Both the position numbers and the translations under genes were made by a program. DNA of 9,158 nucleotides from NCBI GenBank assembly GCA_905203795.1, contig CAJKXG010000039.1:1-9158 (forward strand), in the 5' to 3' direction. Source of the DNA: an uncultured Oscillospiraceae bacterium. GTDB lineage: Bacteria > Bacillota > Clostridia > Oscillospirales > Acutalibacteraceae. This document shows, one piece after another, positions 1 through 5,400 of this stretch; position 1 is the first letter of the stretch, and every line of letters starts with the position of its first letter. The notes beneath the pieces are model-generated. The model searched no databases and was not told where the DNA came from. It saw nothing but the letters and a program-made list of their open reading frames with translations.

Positions 1-92
1 AATTTTTCCGTCAGGGTCGTTTTCCCCGCGTCCGGGTGAGAGATAATGGCAAAGGTACGCCGCTTTTTGATCTCATTTTCGTATAATGGCAA
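1..92 (-). CDS. prfC: Peptide chain release factor 3 (RF3), N-terminal fragment cut by the window edge
   Basis: RF3 is a cytoplasmic translational GTPase that recycles RF1/RF2 from the ribosome after peptide release. Only the first ~30 codons are present. They contain the stretch [20 protein letters not shown], which holds the G1/P-loop of the G domain. The SHPDAGKT form is typical of RF3: EF-G has AHIDAGKT, LepA AHIDHGKS and TypA AHVDHGKT. I place the start at the TTG at 92, giving [20 protein letters not shown] Shine-Dalgarno lies 8 nt before it, and the probable transcription start (about 128) falls downstream of the alternative in-frame ATG at 131. That ATG would add 13 residues and has no ribosome-binding site. 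The gene runs off the left edge and has its own promoter. It appears to be a housekeeping neighbour unrelated to the glycan cluster. Confidence 0.93.
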   Translation of the reverse strand, partial: MPLYENEIKKRRTFAIISHPDAGKTTLTEK

Positions 93-98
93 ATGAAG

Positions 99-105
99 TT
101 CCTCC
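99..105 (-). promoter_or_regulatory. Ribosome binding site that decides the prfC start
   Basis: GGAGGAA read on the minus strand, with 8 nt between GGAGG and the TTG at 92. The in-frame ATG at 131 lies upstream of this site and has no such element. This supports TTG as the initiation codon. Confidence 0.75.
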
Positions 106-134
106 AACGATACAAATTCAAGCGATTTCATTCT

Positions 135-163
135 ATTTTATACTATTTTGGGGAAATAATCAA
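135..163 (-). promoter_or_regulatory. Sigma-A-like promoter of prfC
   Basis: On the minus strand, TTGATT (163-158) and TAAAAT (140-135) are separated by exactly 17 nt. Matches to TTGACA/TATAAT are 4/6 and 5/6. An overlapping TATAAA (142-137) would give a 15-nt spacer and is less likely. The predicted transcription start is near 128, giving a 5' leader of about 35 nt to the TTG start of prfC. Confidence 0.7.
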
Positions 164-255
164 CCGTTCTGCGCCAATTTTTGCCGTGCATCTGAAACTT
201 TTTCCGTAAACGCTTTCAAATATGGCAAAGCCGATCCGCGGCACACACTAATCCT

Positions 256-275
256 GCGTCGCCAAAAGGCGATGC
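256..275 (+). other. Small hairpin in the leader of the small-gene pair
   Basis: GCGTCGCC and GGCGATGC form an 8-bp stem (one G-U pair) closed by an AAAA tetraloop. It sits 27 bp before the ATG at 303. On the plus strand it is followed by TATTTG, which is too weak a T-tract for a confident terminator call. It could be a leader structure affecting translation or mRNA stability, or a chance repeat. The rest of 164-302 holds no gene I can support, and I found no convincing sigma-A promoter there for the plus-strand pair. Confidence 0.35.
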
Positions 276-302
276 TATTTGAAAAGAATGGAAGTGTTTG
301 AC

Positions 303-506
303 ATGTACCATTCCTTTTACGGCACATCCTTCTGGAATGTGGCGGGCGACTTAACCCCGCGCCGCAGCACACGAGATGTGTTGCCGGAGGATGATTTCAA
401 CCGTCTGCCGGAGGATGTGCGCGAAACGCTCAATCACTATCCTTTCGCCTTCCGTTCGGAGGCAGCACTTCGCCAAAAAGCGGAGGAACTGCTTCGCAAG
501 GCCTGA
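303..506 (+). CDS. Small protein of unknown function, first of a tandem related pair (67 aa)
   Basis: I do not recognise a named family. The protein begins MYHSFYGTSFWN, has a central RLPEDVRETLNHYPFAF segment and ends in a probable charged helix (EAALRQKAEELLRKA). There is no signal peptide, membrane segment or cysteine motif, so it is probably cytoplasmic. I chose ATG 303 because GGAAG lies 8 nt upstream and because the product then aligns end to end with the next gene (FYGTS versus SYGVG near the N-terminus, LPEDVR versus LPEDLR in the middle). In-frame alternatives are ATG 288 and TTG 279, adding 5 or 8 residues; ATG 288 has a purine stretch right against it and looks worse. The next gene starts 20 bp after this stop, so the two are probably co-transcribed. 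Being real is supported by the paralogy and by the downstream gene's good ribosome-binding site. Confidence 0.7.
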   Translation: MYHSFYGTSFWNVAGDLTPRRSTRDVLPEDDFNRLPEDVRETLNHYPFAFRSEAALRQKAEELLRKA

Positions 507-526
507 CACAAAGGAGCGACCGCCCC

Positions 527-709
527 ATGATTACCGGCAGCTACGGCGTTGGTTTATCGGATCTGCTGGATCAAAATGTGTCCTGTTACGAATATTTCTA
601 TTCGCTCCCCGAGGATCTTCGTCGCAAGATCGAAAAACAGGACATCGCCTCTTTTGAGGAAATGCAGGAATATGTGGAAGAACAACGCCAAAACCGCGAA
701 GAAGCATAG
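527..709 (+). CDS. Small protein of unknown function, second of a tandem related pair (60 aa)
   Basis: The start at ATG 527 is backed by AAGGAG (511-516), 10 nt upstream. The product has a SYGVG motif near the N-terminus, a YEYFYSLPEDLRRKIEKQDI core, and a glutamate-rich helical C-terminus (SFEEMQEYVEEQ) ending REEA. The LPED(V/L)R core and overall layout match the preceding gene, so the pair probably arose by tandem duplication and divergence. No signal peptide, membrane span or catalytic motif is visible. The size and helical, charged character would suit a small regulatory or protein-binding role, but this is a guess. The TAG stop lies inside the left arm of a strong hairpin shared with the convergent SH3/dockerin gene. 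Confidence 0.8.
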   Translation: MITGSYGVGLSDLLDQNVSCYEYFYSLPEDLRRKIEKQDIASFEEMQEYVEEQRQNREEA

Positions 710-732
710 GGGATCTCCCCTATGCTTCTTCG
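697..732. terminator. Bidirectional hairpin between convergent genes, containing both stop codons
   Basis: An inverted repeat with a 16-bp perfectly paired stem (697-712 with 717-732) and an ATCT loop (713-716); the top of the stem is GGGG/CCCC. The plus-strand gene's TAG (707-709) and the minus-strand gene's TAG (722-720) are both in the stem, and each arm encodes the same C-terminal Glu-Glu-Ala-stop. On the plus strand the hairpin is followed by TTCTTCTC, a broken T-tract; on the minus strand the following tract is weaker. A role as an intrinsic or 3'-end-stabilising terminator for both transcripts is the most natural reading. Confidence 0.75.
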
Positions 733-2150
733 TTCTTCTCATCAGTGTTTTCGTTCTTCTCGGTATTTTCGGTATTTTCAGTATCTTCGGTATCTTCGGT
801 ATTTTCCGCGTCTTGCGGCAATTTACCGACCACCATCTGCAAAATCAATCGGGCATCCACCGAATCAATCGTCTGACTGCCGTCTACATCCGCCGCTTCA
901 AGAGACAACTCTTCCGCTGTCAATTTTCCGACGGTGTATTGCAAGACCAGACGGGCATCCGTGGAATTTAACTCTCCATCGCCGTTGACGTCGCCCTTTA
1001 TGAATACGGGCGGCGACGGATCGTCTTCATCTTTGGTTTTCACAGTCGCGAGGATCGTCGCTTCCAGTCCTTTGCAGGTCACCGTCACCGGACGCTCCCC
1101 ACTTTTGGAAAAATCATACGACAGTTCATAACCCGTATTTTTCAGTGCCGTCGATCCGTCGCTGTAGGTGACCACCACACGCACATCCGTCGCTTTCAGC
1201 AAATCGCCCACGAGGAAGTATCCTTCGCCCGTCCATGACAACGACATCGATTGCGGAGACGGTTTCAGCAATACGGCGTATTCCAACGAGATCCAGCCGG
1301 TGACCTTGTCGACCGTCACTTGTCCCCATCCGTTTTTCACCGCCGTCACCGTCACCTTGGTATCCTGCAACAGCGAGCCGACCCGATCATACTGCGTGCC
1401 GGTGCCCGCCCGTATGTACAGCAGATCGGCGGTCACGCGGTATTCGCCCGGGACAGGATCCTTTGTGGTCGGATCGGTCAACGGCGTCTCATCCGGTGTG
1501 GATGGTATAGTCGGCTCATCTTCGCCGGGATATTGTTTCGGCTGACGGATATAGTCGATTCCCTGCGCGTTGTATTTTTTAATAAAGGCGCTCCAGGTGT
1601 AGTGGGTGATGTAAATGCCGCAATGGTTATCATAATTGCCGTGGAGGACATTAAAACCGTCGTCATCCATATTCAGGAAGATCATCGAATGCCGATTGCG
1701 TATACGGATATGCGCGCCTGTCTTTGTCCTCGACAGCAGATCCTTGAGCACCGTTTCGGTCAATTCGCCGGATTTGGTCGAACCGACATTTTCATACAAC
1801 GATTCATTCCACGATGTATCCAAGAATCCGAAACAAGAGTAAAACACATAGCGCGCGTATCCGAAACACTGCCACGCATACAGATCCACCCCGTCCACCA
1901 CCCGACGGCAGTTGCAGCCGTATGGCTCGGTGGCACAATAGCTTTCATTGTGGCAGGTGCATGGTTTCCCGTTATAGGTAAAATACGAACCGACAGGGAA
2001 AGCCTCCAACGCACGATTTAAGCGTTCCGCGATGACGGGGTTATCCGTATACTGCGCCGCATTCGTTTTGTCAGCCGCCGCTGTCAACGGCACCCCCGTC
2101 GCCAGCAACAGCATCGCCAGCAGTACACACACCCATCGCCGATGGTACAT
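720..2150 (-). CDS. Secreted cysteine-amidase-like protein with SH3b, Ig-like and dockerin domains
   Basis: The likely role is an extracellular peptidase or amidase attached to a dockerin-based complex. Start at ATG 2150 (476 aa): GGGGG lies 6 nt upstream, while the ATG at 2156 directly abuts it. In order: signal peptide (1-26, RR then a hydrophobic core ending LTAA); a cysteine-rich segment (C64, C66, C72, C79, C81); a papain/NlpC-like region with candidate catalytic Cys95 (WQCFGYARYVF), His154 (RHSMIF) and a third polar residue near 170-174 (LHGNYD); a P/T/D-rich linker; SH3b (about 236-295, LYIRAGTGTQYDRVG and WGQV); a Big_3-type Ig-like domain (about 301-371, VTYSDGS, VTVTCKG); a type I dockerin (about 383-444); and an acidic ENT/EDT-repeat tail. 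The catalytic assignment is inferred from motif spacing; substrate is unknown. It lies downstream of the GH95 gene but has its own promoter. Confidence 0.88.
   Translation of the reverse strand: MYHRRWVCVLLAMLLLATGVPLTAAADKTNAAQYTDNPVIAERLNRALEAFPVGSYFTYNGKPCTCHNESYCATEPYGCNCRRVVDGVDLYAWQCFGYARYVFYSCFGFLDTSWNESLYENVGSTKSGELTETVLKDLLSRTKTGAHIRIRNRHSMIFLNMDDDGFNVLHGNYDNHCGIYITHYTWSAFIKKYNAQGIDYIRQPKQYPGEDEPTIPSTPDETPLTDPTTKDPVPGEYRVTADLLYIRAGTGTQYDRVGSLLQDTKVTVTAVKNGWGQVTVDKVTGWISLEYAVLLKPSPQSMSLSWTGEGYFLVGDLLKATDVRVVVTYSDGSTALKNTGYELSYDFSKSGERPVTVTCKGLEATILATVKTKDEDDPSPPVFIKGDVNGDGELNSTDARLVLQYTVGKLTAEELSLEAADVDGSQTIDSVDARLILQMVVGKLPQDAENTEDTEDTENTENTEKNENTDEKNEEA
762..806 (-). repeat. Five tandem 9-bp units encoding an acidic ENT/EDT tail
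   Basis: Five consecutive 9-mers on the plus strand: GGTATTTTC, GGTATTTTC, AGTATCTTC, GGTATCTTC, GGTATTTTC. Read on the minus strand they encode Glu-(Asn/Asp)-Thr triplets in the tail that follows the dockerin. The unit length is a multiple of three, so copy-number change by slippage would keep the reading frame. Confidence 0.9.
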
Positions 2151-2181
2151 GGACATCCCCCGTTTCGTTCAGAATGGTTGT

Positions 2182-2210
2182 ATTCTACCATATTTCGACG
2201 GGTTTGTCCA
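2182..2210 (-). promoter_or_regulatory. Sigma-A-like promoter of the SH3/dockerin gene
   Basis: On the minus strand, TGGACA (2210-2205) and TAGAAT (2187-2182) are separated by 17 nt, each matching consensus at 5 of 6 positions. The predicted transcription start is near 2175, giving a leader of about 25 nt. The -35 lies within an imperfect dyad, TTTGTC-TG-GACAAA (2203-2216), a possible operator. No terminator was seen between the GH95 stop and this promoter, so read-through from the upstream genes is also possible. Confidence 0.7.
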
Positions 2211-2225
2211 GACAAAAGACGCTTC

Positions 2226-5200
2226 CTATTCTTTCCAGCCGGGCACATCCTTGCCGACAGCGTATTGCAGGATCATGCGCGCGTCCGCCGAATCGATCGT
2301 CTGATCGTCGTTCACATCTGCCGCATCCATATCCAGGGCCGTGTTATCGATTTTCTTGACCGCATACTGCAACACCAGTCGCGCATCGCTGCTGTCCACT
2401 TCGCCGCTGTGATCGGCATCGCCGACCAAAGCCTTATCCGGATCATCCGGATCATCCGGCTCATTTGTCTTAGTGGCCGTACCGTACACCTCCAATTCGT
2501 AGAGGGAAATACCGTATTTCTGCCCGTTGATTTCCACACGTGTCAGACCGCTCAGATTGATGTATCTGGCTGTAAAGGTGAGCGGCAGTTCTTCCTTACC
2601 GCCCTTTGCGTTGGAGGCGATATACACTTGTGTCCAGTTTTCGCCGTCATCAGATGCTAAGATCATGTAATCCGGCGCATAGGCCGCTTCCCAATACAGT
2701 GTAATGCCTTGCACATCATACTGCGCGCCCAGATCCAATTCGATCCACTCGCCATCCTCCGCTTCCGAAGCCCAACGGGTCGTCGGATCGCCATCGGTTG
2801 CCATGGCGGGAGCATAGGTCGCGTTGTTGTGTTCGTAAGAGGAAGCGCTCACTTTCGCGTTCGGCGCTACATTTTTCAGAATAGCCTTTTCGTCCAGCGT
2901 CAGCGTGATATCCACCGTCTCGCCCGCCGTCAGCGTGACTTCCCGCGCGATCGTCCCAAGAGACGATTCCGCCACGACCGCCGTGGTTTCGATCGCGGTG
3001 ATGCCCTGACGCTCAATCAGCGTGATCGTCTGGTCGATATCGGACGTCAGTTGGCAATGAATCTTGCCGGTGTCCATATCCCATGCCATTTGATCAACCG
3101 TGATCTGATTGCGTCCCAACATACCGTTGATCGAGCCTTTTGTCAGGGTCGTCGGCAGTGCGGGCAGGAACTCCAGCGTGTTTTCATCCGACGAGACCAG
3201 CATTTCCATCAAAATGGTCGGCACCGTATTGCACACGTCCGTGCAGAACACGTTGTTGTCCGGATAGTGCGCCGTGGTCAAACCGTTAAAATAGAAATCT
3301 TCTTTGCCCAGACGCAGCAGCTTCTGGGTGACCGAGTTGGCTTCCTTCAGATTGGCGGCGATCAACGCGGCATGCAGCAAGCCGTGTCCCGCATTTTCGT
3401 AGTTGTACGCGTCTTTTTTGCTCAGCGTGGTCTTGGCAGCCTCATACACCTCGGGGGTCTCCTCCGGCGTGATGGCACGATACGGGAACACACCGATCAG
3501 ACCGCTGGAATGACGGTGATTGTAGTTGTCCTTCAGACCGTCCCAAGCCCATTCCGCAAGCGCGCCGTCCTCGTTGATGCGATAATCCGGCAGGTGATCG
3601 AGAATATAGCTCCAGCGCTCCACGCCTTCGCCCTCGCCCTGTTCCACATCCAGCATATCGCACACTTCAAGCAGCGTGGTCAACGCAAAACGCGCACCGG
3701 AAATATCAAACTCCGAGTTGTTGACCAACGACATGCCGAGACCGGCAGGCTGGTTTTCCGGCGAAATCGAGCCGGCAAAAATGAAGTTGCCGTCCTCATC
3801 CTTCTCGACCAGGAAATCCTCATAGAACAGCCCCAGTTCGCTGAGCAGCGGATACAGCCGTTCTCTCACAAAATCCACATCGCCGGTCGCCTGATAGTAT
3901 TCCCAGAACGGATACAACAGCCATGCTTCTTCGCCGGTGACATAATGATAGGGATAATAATAGTTCAGTGCGGAGATCAAGCCGGAGGACGCGCCGGGCG
4001 TGTTACCGCCTGCAAGCAAGCCGCGGCAACCCAGCAGCTTGGTGGCGTTGGTGCGGAAATCATCCGCCCACGCCTCGTTGAGATAGAAATACCCTTCCAT
4101 GGTTTCCGGCATATTGCCGACGATCGCGCCCGAAATCTGGAGATTCAGGTTGGCGTCCAGATGGTAGTAGCCGCCCCAACCAACATCACAATCGCCTGTC
4201 CAGATACCCAACAGATCGGGAGAACCGAGATCGCCTGCCGAGCAGAGATAGTGATACCGACCCGCATCAAACAGACGCTCATACAGCGCCGGCAGCAGCG
4301 AGGATTTTCCCTTTTGCTCTTCCAAAAGCGCTTCGTTGGATTTGGCACGGTCTTCGGCAGAAGCGTTCAGATCCAGCGTCACGCGGTCGTAGATTTCGCC
4401 ATGAGTCGCGATTTGACCCGCCAACAGCGTATCATAATCGGCGGAGAGCTTCGCCAAGTCCGCCTGCACCAAGCCTTTTTCCCATTCGGTGGTGCAATCA
4501 CGGTTGTAGCGCTCCACACGCGTCAGCAGCAGCACTTCGTCCGCACCGCTGACCGACAGCACATTGCCGTTCAATTCGGTTTTGGCGCCGTCGCCCTTGA
4601 CAATCACCCGCGTGACGCCCTCATAACCGGCGTTGCCGGTTTGGGCAGGCTGCGGATACACCGCACGCAGGCAGAGGAATTCTTCGGAGGAAACATTGGT
4701 GAATTTCATCCCTGCCGGCAGATGCATGCCTGTGTCCGTGGTCAATTCCACCGAACAATCCAGCTTGCCGTTGCTCGGCTTTTGCAGACGTTGCACCACC
4801 ACGTTGTCCTGTCGGGACACAAACGTGGAACGTGTCCAGTCACCGCGCGCATCGGTCCAGTTGACGTCGATTTCGCCGGTGCGGTAGTCACAGGTGCGGG
4901 AATATCCGCTCACCTCGCCGCTTTCCGGAATGGTGATCTTCATCTCGTAACCGGGATGCTTGTTGCCCTCGCCGCCATCCTGCCAGCCATGCGTCGCATT
5001 GGCCAGATCGTTGGCGGTTTTGTAATCCCCACTGGCACACGCTTCACGAATTTTCTTGATGTTTTCTTCGCTTACGGTGTTGAAGCTGCGGCTGCGTGTG
5101 GCAGCAATGTTGAACAGACGGTGATTATACACCACTGTGTCGTTCAACGGATTACCAAACACAATCACGCCCATGATACCGTTACCGCCCATAAAACCGT

Positions 5201-5360
5201 CTTCCCAGTCCTCATAGGCCGTCGGATAAGTATAGGACAGTCCCATGCGCTCTCTCACAGACGATTCCTCCTGTTCTTCCGCCGATATCACAGCCGGCGT
5301 TGCGGAAGCCATCATAGCCAGTGCCAATCCGGCCGCCAAACATGCCTTCATTTTTTTCAT
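2226..5360 (-). CDS. Secreted GH95-type alpha-L-fucosidase-like enzyme with CBM32 and dockerin
   Basis: Probably an extracellular, inverting exo-glycosidase that removes alpha-L-fucose (or alpha-L-galactose, also known in GH95) from glycans. Domains: signal peptide (1-27, MKKMKAC then a hydrophobic core to VISA); GH95 N-terminal beta domain (about 40-320, EDGFMGGNGIMG, VVYNHRLFN); helical (alpha/alpha)6 catalytic domain (about 340-740); C-terminal beta region; F5/8-type C/CBM32-like module (about 829-960, ending LYELEVYG); D/P linker; type I dockerin (about 977-1038). By comparison with Bifidobacterium AfcA (Asn421, Asn423, Glu566, Asp766), the candidate catalytic residues are Asn404 and Asn406 (ANLNLQ), Glu535 (SPEN) and Asp708 (FCTDVCN). 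The HRH motif at 615-617 also fits. Start ATG 5360 has AGAGGG 9 nt upstream. The GH2 gene stops 40 bp upstream with no terminator between, so the two are probably one operon. Flanks of the catalytic motifs diverge from textbook GH95, so exact specificity is uncertain. Confidence 0.9.
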   Translation of the reverse strand: MKKMKACLAAGLALAMMASATPAVISAEEQEESSVRERMGLSYTYPTAYEDWEDGFMGGNGIMGVIVFGNPLNDTVVYNHRLFNIAATRSRSFNTVSEENIKKIREACASGDYKTANDLANATHGWQDGGEGNKHPGYEMKITIPESGEVSGYSRTCDYRTGEIDVNWTDARGDWTRSTFVSRQDNVVVQRLQKPSNGKLDCSVELTTDTGMHLPAGMKFTNVSSEEFLCLRAVYPQPAQTGNAGYEGVTRVIVKGDGAKTELNGNVLSVSGADEVLLLTRVERYNRDCTTEWEKGLVQADLAKLSADYDTLLAGQIATHGEIYDRVTLDLNASAEDRAKSNEALLEEQKGKSSLLPALYERLFDAGRYHYLCSAGDLGSPDLLGIWTGDCDVGWGGYYHLDANLNLQISGAIVGNMPETMEGYFYLNEAWADDFRTNATKLLGCRGLLAGGNTPGASSGLISALNYYYPYHYVTGEEAWLLYPFWEYYQATGDVDFVRERLYPLLSELGLFYEDFLVEKDEDGNFIFAGSISPENQPAGLGMSLVNNSEFDISGARFALTTLLEVCDMLDVEQGEGEGVERWSYILDHLPDYRINEDGALAEWAWDGLKDNYNHRHSSGLIGVFPYRAITPEETPEVYEAAKTTLSKKDAYNYENAGHGLLHAALIAANLKEANSVTQKLLRLGKEDFYFNGLTTAHYPDNNVFCTDVCNTVPTILMEMLVSSDENTLEFLPALPTTLTKGSINGMLGRNQITVDQMAWDMDTGKIHCQLTSDIDQTITLIERQGITAIETTAVVAESSLGTIAREVTLTAGETVDITLTLDEKAILKNVAPNAKVSASSYEHNNATYAPAMATDGDPTTRWASEAEDGEWIELDLGAQYDVQGITLYWEAAYAPDYMILASDDGENWTQVYIASNAKGGKEELPLTFTARYINLSGLTRVEINGQKYGISLYELEVYGTATKTNEPDDPDDPDKALVGDADHSGEVDSSDARLVLQYAVKKIDNTALDMDAADVNDDQTIDSADARMILQYAVGKDVPGWKE

Positions 5361-5400
5361 CGGAACATACCCTCTTTCTTTATATTACGATGTATGACCG

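Noticed and set aside
86..301. A 71-codon plus-strand open frame opposite prfC and across the intergenic region
   Set aside because: It overlaps the prfC start, promoter and ribosome-binding site on the other strand, lacks its own Shine-Dalgarno, and its translation resembles nothing known.
160..372. A 70-codon minus-strand open frame opposite the first small gene
   Set aside because: Overlaps the better-supported 303-506 gene, and the Arg/Cys-rich product looks like reverse-frame noise.
1251..2021. A 256-codon plus-strand open frame
   Set aside because: Antisense to the SH3/dockerin gene, no recognisable domain, same shadow pattern.
5361..5400. Possible promoter (TAATAT) between the GH2 and GH95 genes
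   Set aside because: No acceptable -35 at 16-18 nt; the 40-bp gap and lack of terminator fit co-transcription better.
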